This document shows positions 32,014-41,531 of a DNA stretch of 62,271 nucleotides, piece by piece. The translations under genes and the position numbers were made by a program. Each line of letters starts with the position of its first letter. Within the stretch, counting starts at the first letter, position 1. The DNA is from Spirochaetaceae bacterium (GTDB lineage: Bacteria; Spirochaetota; Spirochaetia; Treponematales; Rectinemataceae): NCBI GenBank assembly GCA_025356015.1, contig JANXYO010000075.1, forward strand, positions 1-62,271. The letters run 5' to 3'. The notes beneath the pieces are model-generated. The model did not search any database. It worked only from the letters and a program-made list of their open reading frames with translations, and was not told the DNA's origin.

Positions 32014-32531
32014 TCCTCGAGGTCGAACTCGCGGAAGTCGAACCAGTGGCCCGTCCTCGACGCGAGGTCGAACTCGGCCCTGACAATGCGGGTGTGGCCC
32101 TCCTCTATCTCGATGAAGCGCGAGAACATCAGCGTGGCGTCGCCCTCGAGGAGGCCGACCTGGGACCGGTAATAGGCCGTGGTCTCCTCCTCCGACTTGA
32201 GGACCCGGGAGAGGGCCTCGACCCAGCCGCCCAGATCCTGGAGGGCCTTGCGCGAGTCGACGAGGCCTGCAGCTGCCCTGCGCGCGGCCTCCTCGACCCT
32301 GCCTGCCTCGGGCAGGGCCGAGGCGAGGCCCTCAAAGCTGATCAAGCCCTTGGTCTTCCACTCCTCGAGCTTGTAGGCGAGGTAGTCCACGTGGGACTGT
32401 TCGTCGGCCCCGAGGACCTGGTAGAACTTCCTGGCGGCCTCCTCGCCGGCTCGGCGAGCCGCCTCGGCGTAGAGCTCGCGTATTGAAACCTCGTAGCGCT
32501 GGGCCTCCCTGAGCACCTTTTCGATAGTCAT
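32010..32531 (-). CDS. ferritin-like diiron-fold protein
   Basis: A 173-residue helical protein. The first helix pair has VSIRELYAEAARRAGEEAAR and the second ADEQSHVDYLAYKLEEW; the C-terminal pair has KSEEETTAYYRSQVG and EIEEGHTRIVRAEFDL. The two E..E/DExxH sets, DEQSH and EEGH, could bind a diiron centre as in rubrerythrins, but there is no rubredoxin domain. An AAGGGGG Shine-Dalgarno and TAGTGT promoter precede it. A role in oxidative stress or iron handling is likely from the fold; no substrate is evident. Confidence 0.85.
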   Translation of the reverse strand: MTIEKVLREAQRYEVSIRELYAEAARRAGEEAARKFYQVLGADEQSHVDYLAYKLEEWKTKGLISFEGLASALPEAGRVEEAARRAAAGLVDSRKALQDLGGWVEALSRVLKSEEETTAYYRSQVGLLEGDATLMFSRFIEIEEGHTRIVRAEFDLASRTGHWFDFREFDLED

Positions 32532-32557
32532 GCGATCCCCCTTCCAGAAGCCAGGCT

Positions 32558-32610
32558 CCACACTAGCACCCATTCCCGACTTCCGCAAATTCACGGGAGC
32601 GTGCTAGACT
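32558..32610. promoter_or_regulatory. overlapping divergent promoters of the ferritin-like gene and ftcD
   Basis: Plus strand: TTCCGC (32581), 18 bases, TAGACT (32605-32610) for ftcD. Minus strand: TTGCGG, 17 bases, TAGTGT (about 32562-32567) for the ferritin-like gene. Their -35 elements overlap. Confidence 0.55.
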
Positions 32611-32638
32611 GCCGAACCGCATCGAAAAGGAGCCCTTC

Positions 32639-34315
32639 ATGTCCGCAGCCAAGATAGTCGAATGTGTCCCGAACTTCTCGGAAGGGCGCGACAGGAGCGT
32701 CATCGACGCCATCGCGCGCTCGATCTCCGGCGTCTCCGGCGTTTCCCTCCTCGACGTCGACCCCGGCGCAGACACTAACCGGACGGTCTTTACTTTCATT
32801 GGCGAGCCAGAGGCAGTCGGCCAGGCCGCCCTCGCCGCCGCGAGGACTGCCAAGGGCCTCATCGACATGGCCAAGCATTCTGGCGCCCACCCGAGGATGG
32901 GCGCACTTGACGTCTGCCCCTTCGTGCCCGTCTCGGGCGTGACGATGCAGGAGTGCGTCGAACTGGCGAAGAGGGTCGGCGAGCGCATGGGCGCCGAGCT
33001 CGGCATTCCCGTCTACCTCTACGAGAACGCCGCGACGAGGAGCGAGCGCCGGAACCTCGCTGATATCCGCGCCGGTGAGTACGAGGCGGTCGCTGGAAAG
33101 CTCGCCCTTCCCGAGTGGAAGCCCGACTTCGGGCCGGCCAGCTTTGTGCCCTCCTGGGGCGCCACGGCCGTGGGAGCCCGGGAGTTCCTGATCGCCTACA
33201 ACATCAACCTCAACACGAGGGACAAGAAGCTCGCGAACGAGGTCGCGATGACCATCCGGGAGGGCGGTCGGGCCGCGAAGGACGCCCAGGGCAACACCCT
33301 CAAGGACGCCCAGGGCAACACCGTAAAGGTGCCGGGTCTCCTCAAGGACGTGCGCGCGATCGGCTGGTACATCGAGACCTACAAGTGCGCCCAGATTTCC
33401 ATAAACCTGATCAACTACCGCGGCACACCGCTTCACCTCGTCTTCGAGACGGCGAAGGCCGAGGCCGAGAAGCTCGGCCTCCTCGTGACGGGCAGCGAGG
33501 TCGTCGGCCTCGTCCCCCTCGAGCCCCTTGTCATGGCGGGCAGGCATTTCCTCAGGAAGATGGGCAAGAGCGAGGGAGCCAATGAGGCCGAGCTCGTCGA
33601 GACTGCCATGAGGTCGATGGGCCTTGAGTCCGTCGGGCCCTTCGATCCCGCCAAGAAGATAGTCGAGTACGCAGGCCGCGCAGCTAGGCCCCTTGTCTCG
33701 ATGAAGGTCGACGCCTTTGTCGACGAGGTCGCTAGCGAGTCTCCGGCCCCGGGAGGCGGCTCTGTGGCGGCCCTCGCGGGAGCCATGGGCGCGGCCCTCG
33801 CGGCGATGGTCGCCAACCTCACGGTCGGCAAGAAGGGCTACGAGGCCGTCTTCGGCTCGATGTCGGAGCTGGCGGTGAAGGGGCAGGCGGTCAAGGACGC
33901 CCTCGTGCGAGCCGTCGACGAGGACACGGCCGCCTTCAACGACCTCATGGAGGCGATGAAGCTCCCCAAGGCCAGCGAGCAGCAGAAGGCCGCCCGGGAC
34001 GAGGCCATCCAGGAGGGCTACAAGAAGGCAGCCCTCGTCCCCCTTGAGACGGCCAGGACCTGCATCGAAGCCATCGCCCTCTGCAAGGCAGCGGCGGCCG
34101 CGGGGAATGCGAACTCGGCATCCGACGCCGGGGTAGGGGCCCTCATGGCGCGCTCGGGCGCCGAGGGCGCGGCGCTCAACGTCCTCATCAACCTCGGCTC
34201 GATCACCGATGCGGCCTTTGTCGCCGAGCTCAAGGCCAAGGCCGAGGCGATGGCCGAGGAGGCAAAGGTCCTGGCCGACGAGGCCATCGACCTTGTCAGG
34301 AAGAACCTGAAGTAG
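32639..34315 (+). CDS. ftcD: glutamate formiminotransferase - formiminotetrahydrofolate cyclodeaminase
   Basis: A 558-residue bifunctional enzyme of histidine degradation. It moves the formimino group of formiminoglutamate to tetrahydrofolate, then cyclises it with loss of ammonia. Residues 1-335 are the transferase (MSAAKIVECVPNFSEGRD; SGAHPRMGALDVCPFVP), and residues 350-558 the cyclodeaminase (ESPAPGGGSVAALAGAMG; NANSASDAGVGALMARSG). A GGAG Shine-Dalgarno precedes the ATG. An internal 24-base tandem repeat duplicates KDAQGNT in a loop of the transferase. No other hut genes are in the window. Confidence 0.95.
   Translation: MSAAKIVECVPNFSEGRDRSVIDAIARSISGVSGVSLLDVDPGADTNRTVFTFIGEPEAVGQAALAAARTAKGLIDMAKHSGAHPRMGALDVCPFVPVSGVTMQECVELAKRVGERMGAELGIPVYLYENAATRSERRNLADIRAGEYEAVAGKLALPEWKPDFGPASFVPSWGATAVGAREFLIAYNINLNTRDKKLANEVAMTIREGGRAAKDAQGNTLKDAQGNTVKVPGLLKDVRAIGWYIETYKCAQISINLINYRGTPLHLVFETAKAEAEKLGLLVTGSEVVGLVPLEPLVMAGRHFLRKMGKSEGANEAELVETAMRSMGLESVGPFDPAKKIVEYAGRAARPLVSMKVDAFVDEVASESPAPGGGSVAALAGAMGAALAAMVANLTVGKKGYEAVFGSMSELAVKGQAVKDALVRAVDEDTAAFNDLMEAMKLPKASEQQKAARDEAIQEGYKKAALVPLETARTCIEAIALCKAAAAAGNANSASDAGVGALMARSGAEGAALNVLINLGSITDAAFVAELKAKAEAMAEEAKVLADEAIDLVRKNLK
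33278..33325 (+). repeat. 24-base tandem repeat inside ftcD
   Basis: Two in-frame units begin AAGGACGCCCAGGGCAACAC. They differ only in the last codon (CTC or GTA) and encode KDAQGNTL then KDAQGNTV. Confidence 0.9.
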
Positions 34316-34412
34316 GACCCGTCCAGGCGGCGAGGTGGCGGGGCCTCCGGGTCCCGCCCCTTCTGTGTGGATGAAAGCGCGCGGGAAACTGCATGATTAT
34401 CCGTTCGATGTA

Positions 34413-34442
34413 TTGACGAAGCCGGGCCGGATTCCTTATACC
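34413..34442 (+). promoter_or_regulatory. promoter of the decayed pot operon
   Basis: TTGACG, 18-base spacer, TATACC. It looks intact although the genes behind it are broken. Between the ftcD stop and this site there is only a weak GC-rich hairpin near 34335-34363. Confidence 0.6.
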
Positions 34443-34473
34443 TTGCGCAGAAGATAGCCTACAGAGCGAGGGG

Positions 34474-34745
34474 CATGCTGGGGCGAAAGGTTCAGATGTA
34501 ACCGTTTCGGGATATCCAAGTCCTTCGGCGACTTCAGGGCGCTGAAGGACATCTCCCTTGAGATCAGGAAGGGCGAGTTCTTCTCCCTCCTTGGTCCCTC
34601 CGGCTGCGGCAAGACGACCCTCATTGCGGGTGATTGCGGGCTTCGAGGAGCCCGACTTCGGCATCGTGGGTATAGACGGGCGCGATGTGTCCGGCCTTCC
34701 GCCAGACAAGAGGCGCTGCAACACCGTCTTCCAGAGGGGCGGCGA
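34474..34745 (+). pseudogene. potA: potA remnant (polyamine ABC transporter ATPase)
   Basis: The N-terminal part of PotA is readable in two frames: [20 protein letters not shown] and [12 protein letters not shown], then after an extra base near 34622 [20 protein letters not shown] and [13 protein letters not shown]. The C-terminal two thirds, including Walker B, are missing and the sequence runs into potB. Confidence 0.85.
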
Positions 34746-34756
34746 GAGGCCGAGTG

Positions 34757-35411
<655 letters not shown>

Positions 35412-35719
35412 CGGCTGAAGGCGGCGGAGAGGCTCATCAACGAGTCGTGGAAGCCCAACCTCCTCAAGTTCGACGCCGAGGCGTTCGCCAAGGGCTTCGC
35501 CTCGAGTTCATCAACTTCATCCACCGGCCCGAGATCTATGCGGAGTTCGTCGATGCCTTTGGTTTCCCGGCGACGGTCAACTACGCCGCGCGTCCCTTGA
35601 AGAAGGGGGACATGTGGTACAAGGCGGAGGACCTCGCCAAGTACGAGATCAAGAGGGACCTCGGTCCCGCGCTCGACGAGTACAACAAGATCTGGCAGGA
35701 GATCAGGGTAGGGAAGTAG
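35412..35719 (+). pseudogene. potD: potD remnant (spermidine/putrescine-binding protein)
   Basis: A middle segment (LKAAERLINESWKPNLLKFD) is fused, out of frame, to the PotD C-terminus LEFINFIHRPEIYAEFVDAF. NYAARPLKKGDMWYKAEDL and a stop at 35719 follow. The signal peptide and most of the binding domain are gone. Confidence 0.85.
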
Positions 35720-35749
35720 GAACGGGCCTCGAGCCCTTGGCTAGGCGAG

Positions 35750-35784
35750 GGGGGCGGCGGCCAGTGAGCCAACCGCCCCCTTTT
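35750..35784 (+). terminator. intrinsic terminator of the pot operon remnant
   Basis: GGGGGCGG pairs with CCGCCCCC around a 15-base loop and is followed by TTTT, 30 bases after the potD stop. Promoter and terminator of the operon thus both survive. Confidence 0.75.
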
Positions 35785-35794
35785 CATTGTGCGC

Positions 35795-36586
35795 TCAACC
35801 GTAGCTATGGAGACCGGAGAGGAGGTAGTTGACCCCGAAGAAGGTGAACAGGGCGCAGAGGAAACCGATGACCGCCAGGAGCGAGGGCAGGGAGTCCCTC
35901 CTCTTGCGGATGAGCCTGAGGTGGAGGTAGGCAGTGTACACGAGCCAGGTGACCAGGGCCCAGGTTTCCTTCGGGTCCCAGGACCACCATGAGCCCCAGG
36001 CGTTCTCTGCCCAGATGGCTCCAAAGACGAGGGCCCCGACCGTGAAGATCGGATAGCCGGCGGCAATGGCCGTGTAGGCGATCCTATCGTAGCGCAGCCG
36101 CCTGGCCTCGTCCCTGGTCGCGAGGAAGGCGGCCGAGGCGAAAAAAGAGCAGACTAAGAAGGACTCGCCGACGAATGAGAGGGCGACATGGGCGACGAGC
36201 CAGCCCGAGCGGAGGGCCGGAATGGGCGCGAGCAGGGCCTGGGGCGCGATGGGCGAATTCGCCACCGCGAGCAGGGCGAAGGCCGCGATCGTCGCACCGA
36301 ACTGGACTCCCGGAGAGTAGGGGACCCGGGTCTGGAGACGATAGGCGAAACAGATCAAGCAGACGAAGGCCGCGTAGAAAACGAGTGACTCATAGCTTCC
36401 GGTGAGGGCGGGGAAGCCGATCAACATGCTCCGCCAGGTGATCACGGTGGCGAGGAGGGCGGCCGAGAGGGCAAGGAGCCAGTGGGACGCCTTCTCGGGT
36501 GGTCGTCCAGGGCGGAAGAGCCAGACTAGCTGGACAAGGGCCGAAAACAGCATCAGTGCGGCCGAGGCGGTGGGGAGCAGGTTCAT
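35795..36586 (-). CDS. ccsA: cytochrome c biogenesis protein CcsA
   Basis: A 263-residue inner-membrane protein of the system II cytochrome c assembly machine, which delivers haem to apocytochromes. The tryptophan-rich WWD motif WGSWWSWDPKETWALVTW and the flanking helices are intact, and candidate haem-ligand His residues occur in VAHVALSF and GLHSYG. About eight transmembrane helices are visible. It overlaps the resB stop by four bases and is the last gene of a five-gene operon that begins with a class III cyclase. No c-type cytochrome gene is in the window. Confidence 0.92.
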   Translation of the reverse strand: MNLLPTASAALMLFSALVQLVWLFRPGRPPEKASHWLLALSAALLATVITWRSMLIGFPALTGSYESLVFYAAFVCLICFAYRLQTRVPYSPGVQFGATIAAFALLAVANSPIAPQALLAPIPALRSGWLVAHVALSFVGESFLVCSFFASAAFLATRDEARRLRYDRIAYTAIAAGYPIFTVGALVFGAIWAENAWGSWWSWDPKETWALVTWLVYTAYLHLRLIRKRRDSLPSLLAVIGFLCALFTFFGVNYLLSGLHSYG

Positions 36587-37518
36587 GCGGTCTGGTCTCC
36601 GATTTTCTGGGCGAGGCTCAAGGCAATTCCCGCGGCCGCGAGGACGAGGGCGGCGAGCACGATCGGGAAGCCGGGGTCGGCGACGGCCTGGAGGCCCGAG
36701 ACCTCGACATCCTTGAACCCGGCGAGTTTCATCGAGCCGAGGGCATCGCCGATCGCGAGCCTCAGTGGGCTTGCCCTCGCGGCGCCTTGCTCGAGGAAGC
36801 TGGCCTGTCCCTTCCCGTCGTCGGTCTGCAGGAGAAAGAAGGACTTCCCCTCGACCTGCAGCCTGTCACCGGCCGAAAGCAGGCGCTCCGGACCAATGGC
36901 ATCCTTGAGCACCAGCAGGCGGTTCGTCGAATGGCTCGCTTGATAGATGGAGAACCGCCCCAGTTTGAGGGGATGGTTCACCCTGATCGCGAAGGCGGCT
37001 AGCCTGGTCTCGGAGCCCTTGGTGACACTCACGGTGCTTATCCAGTCCCGGGGCCTTCCATCCGCGTACTTGAGGAACTCGAAATTGTCCAGACTGAGGT
37101 CGCTGCCGTCGGCGAGGCGTGCCGATTCGCCCACGGCCAGCTCGACATAGCTTGTCTGCCGTCCGGCAAAGGAAAGGACCGAACCGACGCACAGAAGGGC
37201 AATCCCGAGGTGAAGGAGGTCGGGCCCGAAGCGCTTTCGTCCGCGCTTTCCGAGCTCCCGTACAAAGCGGTAGACGGCGCAGGCGCAGAGGTTGACGAAG
37301 AGGAGCAAGGCCGGCCCGAGGAAAAGGGGCGAGGAGAAGAAGTGGTCGAATCCCGAGCCCAGTATCACCAGGGAGAGGGCTTCGGGATAGCGGCCCGAGT
37401 AGAAGGCGCCCTCCCTGCCCTGGGGGATGAGGGTCGAGACGGCGCTCAGGGCGGTCAGGACCGAGATGAGGATGATCGCGAGCCTGACTGATCGCAGGAA
37501 ACGGAGGATTGCGGCCAT
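36583..37518 (-). CDS. resB: ResB-like cytochrome c biogenesis protein
   Basis: A 311-residue membrane protein of the ResB/CcsB family, the partner of CcsA in system II haem export. The N-terminal helix contains AIILISVLTALSAVSTLIPQ, the last motif being typical of the family. Helices near LFVNLCACAVYRFV and DLLHLGIALLCVGSVLSF follow. A large periplasmic domain lies between the third helix and the C-terminal one (LAALVLAAAGIALSLAQKIG). It is shorter than many ResB proteins. The start at 37518 gives a helix close to the N-terminus; the upstream frame is not supported. Confidence 0.88.
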   Translation of the reverse strand: MAAILRFLRSVRLAIILISVLTALSAVSTLIPQGREGAFYSGRYPEALSLVILGSGFDHFFSSPLFLGPALLLFVNLCACAVYRFVRELGKRGRKRFGPDLLHLGIALLCVGSVLSFAGRQTSYVELAVGESARLADGSDLSLDNFEFLKYADGRPRDWISTVSVTKGSETRLAAFAIRVNHPLKLGRFSIYQASHSTNRLLVLKDAIGPERLLSAGDRLQVEGKSFFLLQTDDGKGQASFLEQGAARASPLRLAIGDALGSMKLAGFKDVEVSGLQAVADPGFPIVLAALVLAAAGIALSLAQKIGDQTA

Positions 37519-37546
37519 GAGTGTGCGAGGTCCCGTTCCTGGAGGG

Positions 37547-38386
37547 CTACTGGCTCTCGCCGAACTTGACGGCAAAGACTATGTCGATCTCCTTGGCGCT
37601 AACGTTCATGCCGGCGGCCTTGAGGGCTGCCGCCGCTCCCTTCCTGTCCAGGGCGGGACTGGCGGCCTTGAGCTCGACGAGCTTTGCGACCATGGCCGCG
37701 TTCAGGGGCTTTGGCCCTCCGAAGAATCCCTTGTTCATTGTCGCCATGAGGGAGTTCTGTGAGTCCTCGAGGGCCTTCCTGAGCGCCTTGACCGTGGCCG
37801 ACTGATCGGCGTCGGCCTTCTGGAGATCGGTGATCATGGCGTTGAACTCCGCCATCCTGCGGATCGCATACTGCGGATCGCGCTGGGCGAGGTAGGCGAC
37901 GGGGTCCTTGAGCGCTGACTCGACGAGGCCCATGAGCTCGCCCTCGGGTCCAAAGAAGCCCCTTATCCTCACGATGTAGTCGCCTGCCTTGACGCGGAAG
38001 TCGTACTCGACGGCCGAGACGAAATAGAATACAAGGCCCCCTGGCAGGGCAGAGACGAGATCCTGGCCATTGTACTCGACCTTGCGGGGAACGACGGTAA
38101 GGATGAGCCGGTCGCTTTCGTTCACCGCCCTGATGGCGGCGATGTCGAGGCTCTTCCAGCTGCGCAGAGTTCCCTCGAGTTCCGAGAGGGCCTTGAGCCT
38201 CGTGGCCGAAGGCTCGGGCTCGGAGCGGAACTGCAGCTCATTTCCGTCCTTGTTCGCGAGGATAGTGTAGCTGACACCGTCGATGGTCTTCTCCCCGCGG
38301 TTCTGGTAGCCAAAGTCGGCGAAGTCGGCCGCACAGAGAGCCGAGGCGAGACTTGCGCAGGCGAGGACGATCAGCATCTTTTTCAT
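37547..38386 (-). CDS. exported protein of unknown function
   Basis: A 279-residue protein with signal peptide KKMLIVLACASLASALCAAD. The mature part has a mixed alpha/beta domain (TILANKDGNELQFRSEPEPS, GGLVFYFVSAVEYDFRVKAG, DYIVRIRGFFGPEGELMGL) and a helical C-terminus rich in Ala, Lys and Gln. I do not recognise a family. It lies 13 bases after the coiled-coil gene and 28 bases before resB, so it belongs to the cyclase operon. Confidence 0.75.
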   Translation of the reverse strand: MKKMLIVLACASLASALCAADFADFGYQNRGEKTIDGVSYTILANKDGNELQFRSEPEPSATRLKALSELEGTLRSWKSLDIAAIRAVNESDRLILTVVPRKVEYNGQDLVSALPGGLVFYFVSAVEYDFRVKAGDYIVRIRGFFGPEGELMGLVESALKDPVAYLAQRDPQYAIRRMAEFNAMITDLQKADADQSATVKALRKALEDSQNSLMATMNKGFFGGPKPLNAAMVAKLVELKAASPALDRKGAAAALKAAGMNVSAKEIDIVFAVKFGESQ

Positions 38387-38399
38387 GGCTGCACTCCCT

Positions 38400-39806
38400 T
38401 TATTGCTCGGAGCCCGCAGCGGCGTGCACCAGGATTGTATCGAATGGTTTCAAGGCTTCTCCGGCGACAACTTCGACGACCTTGGCTGTGGTTGCATCGC
38501 CACTCACACGGAAGACCACAGTGGCTATGGCCTTGTCTCCCCTCACCACGTAGCCCGTCGACTGGTCCACGACGGGGACTGCGGGGTTGATGGCGACGCT
38601 GATGTTCTCGGGATCCCTGGGATCCAGGACGTAGCCGCCTTCGCGATTCTCCTGCACATACTCCGAGACCGCCCAGTTGAAGCGGTCGAGGTTCGCCTGG
38701 ATGACCTTGGCGCGTTCCTGGAGCTGGCTGATCTGGTCGTCCCGGGCCTTGAGGCCCCCCGCGGCCTTGGCGAGGCTGGCCCTGTAGGCTACGATTGAGT
38801 TGAAGGCCTCGGTCTCCATCCTTGCGAGGGCAGGCGGGACTGAGTTGATGTAGGGCACGGCGCGGAGCTTGCCGGATATATAGAGGAAGTCCGACAGGGA
38901 GCGGTCGAGCTTTCCGCCACCGCCCGCGTCGATGAAGCCGTTTTGCTCGAGATAGGGCGGAAGGGTCTGGGCGGCGGAAGGCTGTGACTTGGGGAAGGTC
39001 CCGGCGAGGAGACCCGCGCTCCTTTCGTCGCTGAAGGTCGGGTTGTAGCGCGCGGTCAGGGCAGCGGCCAGCTCGTCCCGCTGTCGGGTCAGCTGGGCCA
39101 TGTCGGCCTTGCGCCTCGACTCCTGGTCGGCGATCCGCGTCTCATAGAGGTCGGCCTGCCGCTTCTTCTCCATCTCGAAGACGCGTCGCGCGTTGTCCAG
39201 GATGGCCTGCTGCTGGTTCGCCTGGTCCATGAGGCGCTGATCGTACTTGTCGATCCGCGACTGGATCTCGGCTATCTGCGCCTTGATCTTGGCCGAAGCC
39301 ACGTTGTAGGCAGCCTGGAGCTGCTGCCGCTTCGTGTTCCTGACGATCCCGGCGGCCGAGATCCTGGAGCTCTCGCCCGCCCCGCCCTGCAAGCGGGAGG
39401 ACTCAACGGCCGCGGCGTAGTCCCGGTCGACCGAGTCCAGGCTTGACCTAAGGTCGTAGTCTAGCTTGAGGAGGTTCTGTTTCGCCAGATTCATGTCGGT
39501 CTCGTTGCGCTTGGCGGTGTCAAGGAGGTCCTTCAGGTTGAGGTCCTCGAAGGCCTTGAGCTCGACCGGGGCGGTCGCTGTCTGCCGCTCGACTATCTTC
39601 ACGACGCCGAAGGCCGCCGCGCCCAGGGCCAGGATGGTGAGAACGGTCGCGCCGACCACCATCAAGCTGCGGTTCTTCCTCGTCTGCGCGAACTCGAACT
39701 CGAAATCGTATTTGGCGCCGACCGCCGTGGTCTCGAGGAGGGCGCGCTTGAGCGAGGTTTCGGATTCGCGGCGGATCAGCGCCCTTATTTCGTTGTCATC
39801 GCCCAT
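38400..39806 (-). CDS. single-pass membrane protein with long coiled coil
   Basis: A 468-residue protein. Residues 1-45 are cytoplasmic (MGDDNEIRALIRRESETSLK), followed by a transmembrane helix (LMVVGATVLTILALGAAAFG). Residues 100-260 are coiled coil (KIKAQIAEIQSRIDKYDQRL, QQQAILDNARRVFEMEKKRQ), probably periplasmic. The C-terminal domain (YVLDPRDPENISVAINPAVP, VVRGDKAIATVVFRVSGDAT) is beta-rich. It overlaps the cyclase stop by 22 bases. It is probably a structural or signalling partner of the cyclase; the family is not recognised. Confidence 0.8.
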   Translation of the reverse strand: MGDDNEIRALIRRESETSLKRALLETTAVGAKYDFEFEFAQTRKNRSLMVVGATVLTILALGAAAFGVVKIVERQTATAPVELKAFEDLNLKDLLDTAKRNETDMNLAKQNLLKLDYDLRSSLDSVDRDYAAAVESSRLQGGAGESSRISAAGIVRNTKRQQLQAAYNVASAKIKAQIAEIQSRIDKYDQRLMDQANQQQAILDNARRVFEMEKKRQADLYETRIADQESRRKADMAQLTRQRDELAAALTARYNPTFSDERSAGLLAGTFPKSQPSAAQTLPPYLEQNGFIDAGGGGKLDRSLSDFLYISGKLRAVPYINSVPPALARMETEAFNSIVAYRASLAKAAGGLKARDDQISQLQERAKVIQANLDRFNWAVSEYVQENREGGYVLDPRDPENISVAINPAVPVVDQSTGYVVRGDKAIATVVFRVSGDATTAKVVEVVAGEALKPFDTILVHAAAGSEQ

Positions 39807-41473
39807 ATGCCATTCCAGTTTTCGGGTGCGTTGGCACCCTCAATGCGATCTCTGAAGATCTCGATGAGAGGGAGGGTGACAGGCTTCCAGAGGGTGGCGG
39901 CCTTCTTCCAGTCGCCGCCATAGTACTCGGCGAGACCCGCCTCGAAATGCCTGAACTCCTGTTCCATCGCCTCATCCACGAATTGCGTCCTCACGGGCCA
40001 GTAGATGCGCTTGCCCTCTGTCTTGCCCTTGACCTGGACCTTGTCGAGCTCCACGAAGCGGAAGCCTTCGCAGCAGCCCTCGACTTCCTTGTAAATCGCC
40101 TCCGAGACGACCACGGGTACGCGGTAGATCCTGGTGAGGCCCTCGAGGCGGCTCGCCGAGTTCACGTTGTCCCCGATGACCGTGTTGGTCATGCGCTCGT
40201 AGGATCCTATGTTCCCGTAGAAGACCTCGCCGCCGTCGATTCCGACACCGACCTCGAGGAGGACGGCGCGGTAGACCCTCTCCTCGGCGTCGGTGAGGGC
40301 CCCGCGGCGCTTCACGATCAGCTCTCGCTGCGCTGCGATATCCTGGCGGAGCTCCGCGGCCACATCCTGGATGAGGTATGCGGCCTTGAGGGCCTCGTGG
40401 GACTTGTTGGTGGTCCCCGCCGAGAGCGTGCCGAAGACCGCGAGCAGGGCATCCCCGATGATTGAGCCGACTATCCCGTTCTCATCGTGGATCTTCTTGA
40501 TCGCCCTCTGGTAGTGGAGGTTGAGGACGTCGATTATGTCGGTGCCCAGGGTCTCCGTCATGAAGGTGAAGCCCTTGATGTCGGAGAAGAGGATGGTGAG
40601 CTGCCGAGTCGTGCCTTCCAGCCTGACCTCGCGCTCGCTGTATGCCCTCTGGGCGATGTCCTTGGTGACGAAGCGCCTGAAGATCGACATGAGGTTGTCA
40701 ATGGTCGAGGAGAGCTGGTTGAAGGAAGCGCCGAGGTAGGTGACATCGTCGTTCGGGGCGCCCTTGAGGTCGATGAGCTCGAGCTTCTGGCCGGTCTGCA
40801 TCTTCATGATGCTCTGCGTCATGCGGCTCACGAAGCGCAGGATGAACTGCACGAGGAAGGCCCCGACCGCGAGGCAGACCGCCGTCATTATGAGGATGAT
40901 CACAGAGACGCGGACGAAGATCGCCTGGGTCTGCTCGTTGAACTCCTTCTGCTCCTCGGCGCGGACCAGATAGGCGTCCCATTTGTCGTTGTACTTGTAG
41001 ACCCCAAAGTAGGTGGCGCCCCCCTGGCGGAAGCTGAGCTTGCCCTCGGGCGAGCCCGAGGCCGTCATCGTCTTGAGGGCGTCGGCGTCGTCGAAACGCG
41101 CGGGCTTCGCGTCCTTTGAGGACCAGAACAGGTAGCTGCCGTCCTTGCGGACACCGAAGGCCGTGGAGTGCTGGCCCGAGAGGTCCTTGGCGGCGCTTTG
41201 CTCGATCGCCTTCACAGCCTCTTCCAGGTTCTTGTTGAAGACGAAGATCTCATTCTGGGTCGAGGCGAAGCCGTAGACACCGGCGAGATCCTTGACAAGT
41301 ATCCTGTTCGCCAGCCTGACCTGCTCACCCTGGTTGAGGACGAGGTTGATGTAGTTGGAGGCGAAGTTGGATGCCAGAAGGAAGACCGAGAACAAGGCCA
41401 CGATCTTTGTCACGATGGGCACGACGCGCACTCCCGCGACTTTCGGCCCAATGATCGACTTTAATGGATCCAT
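39785..41473 (-). CDS. class III adenylate/guanylate cyclase with HAMP domain
   Basis: A 562-residue membrane enzyme. The first transmembrane helix is near residues 19-45, followed by a periplasmic sensor domain; the second helix (VSVIILIMTAVCLAVGAFLV) leads to a HAMP region. The cyclase domain has TILFSDIKGFTFMTE with the metal-binding Asp, GIVGSIIGDALLAVFG and GDNVNSASRLEG. The C-terminal tail FEAGLAEYYGGDWKKAATLW ends NWNGIWAMTTK. The promoter TTGATC, 17 bases, TAAACT lies 10 bases before the ATG. cAMP is the likelier product, judged by family alone. It is the first gene of the operon that ends with ResB/CcsA. Confidence 0.93.
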   Translation of the reverse strand: MDPLKSIIGPKVAGVRVVPIVTKIVALFSVFLLASNFASNYINLVLNQGEQVRLANRILVKDLAGVYGFASTQNEIFVFNKNLEEAVKAIEQSAAKDLSGQHSTAFGVRKDGSYLFWSSKDAKPARFDDADALKTMTASGSPEGKLSFRQGGATYFGVYKYNDKWDAYLVRAEEQKEFNEQTQAIFVRVSVIILIMTAVCLAVGAFLVQFILRFVSRMTQSIMKMQTGQKLELIDLKGAPNDDVTYLGASFNQLSSTIDNLMSIFRRFVTKDIAQRAYSEREVRLEGTTRQLTILFSDIKGFTFMTETLGTDIIDVLNLHYQRAIKKIHDENGIVGSIIGDALLAVFGTLSAGTTNKSHEALKAAYLIQDVAAELRQDIAAQRELIVKRRGALTDAEERVYRAVLLEVGVGIDGGEVFYGNIGSYERMTNTVIGDNVNSASRLEGLTRIYRVPVVVSEAIYKEVEGCCEGFRFVELDKVQVKGKTEGKRIYWPVRTQFVDEAMEQEFRHFEAGLAEYYGGDWKKAATLWKPVTLPLIEIFRDRIEGANAPENWNGIWAMTTK

Positions 41474-41483
41474 AGATGAATCG

Positions 41484-41512
41484 AGTTTACCCCTTCTTCG
41501 ACGGGGGATCAA
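41484..41512 (-). promoter_or_regulatory. promoter of the cyclase operon
   Basis: Minus-strand TTGATC, 17-base spacer, TAAACT, ten bases before the ATG at 41473. The spacer holds a CCCC...GGGG inverted repeat. Confidence 0.7.
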
Positions 41513-41531
41513 TCTAATTTTTCCTTTTCGC

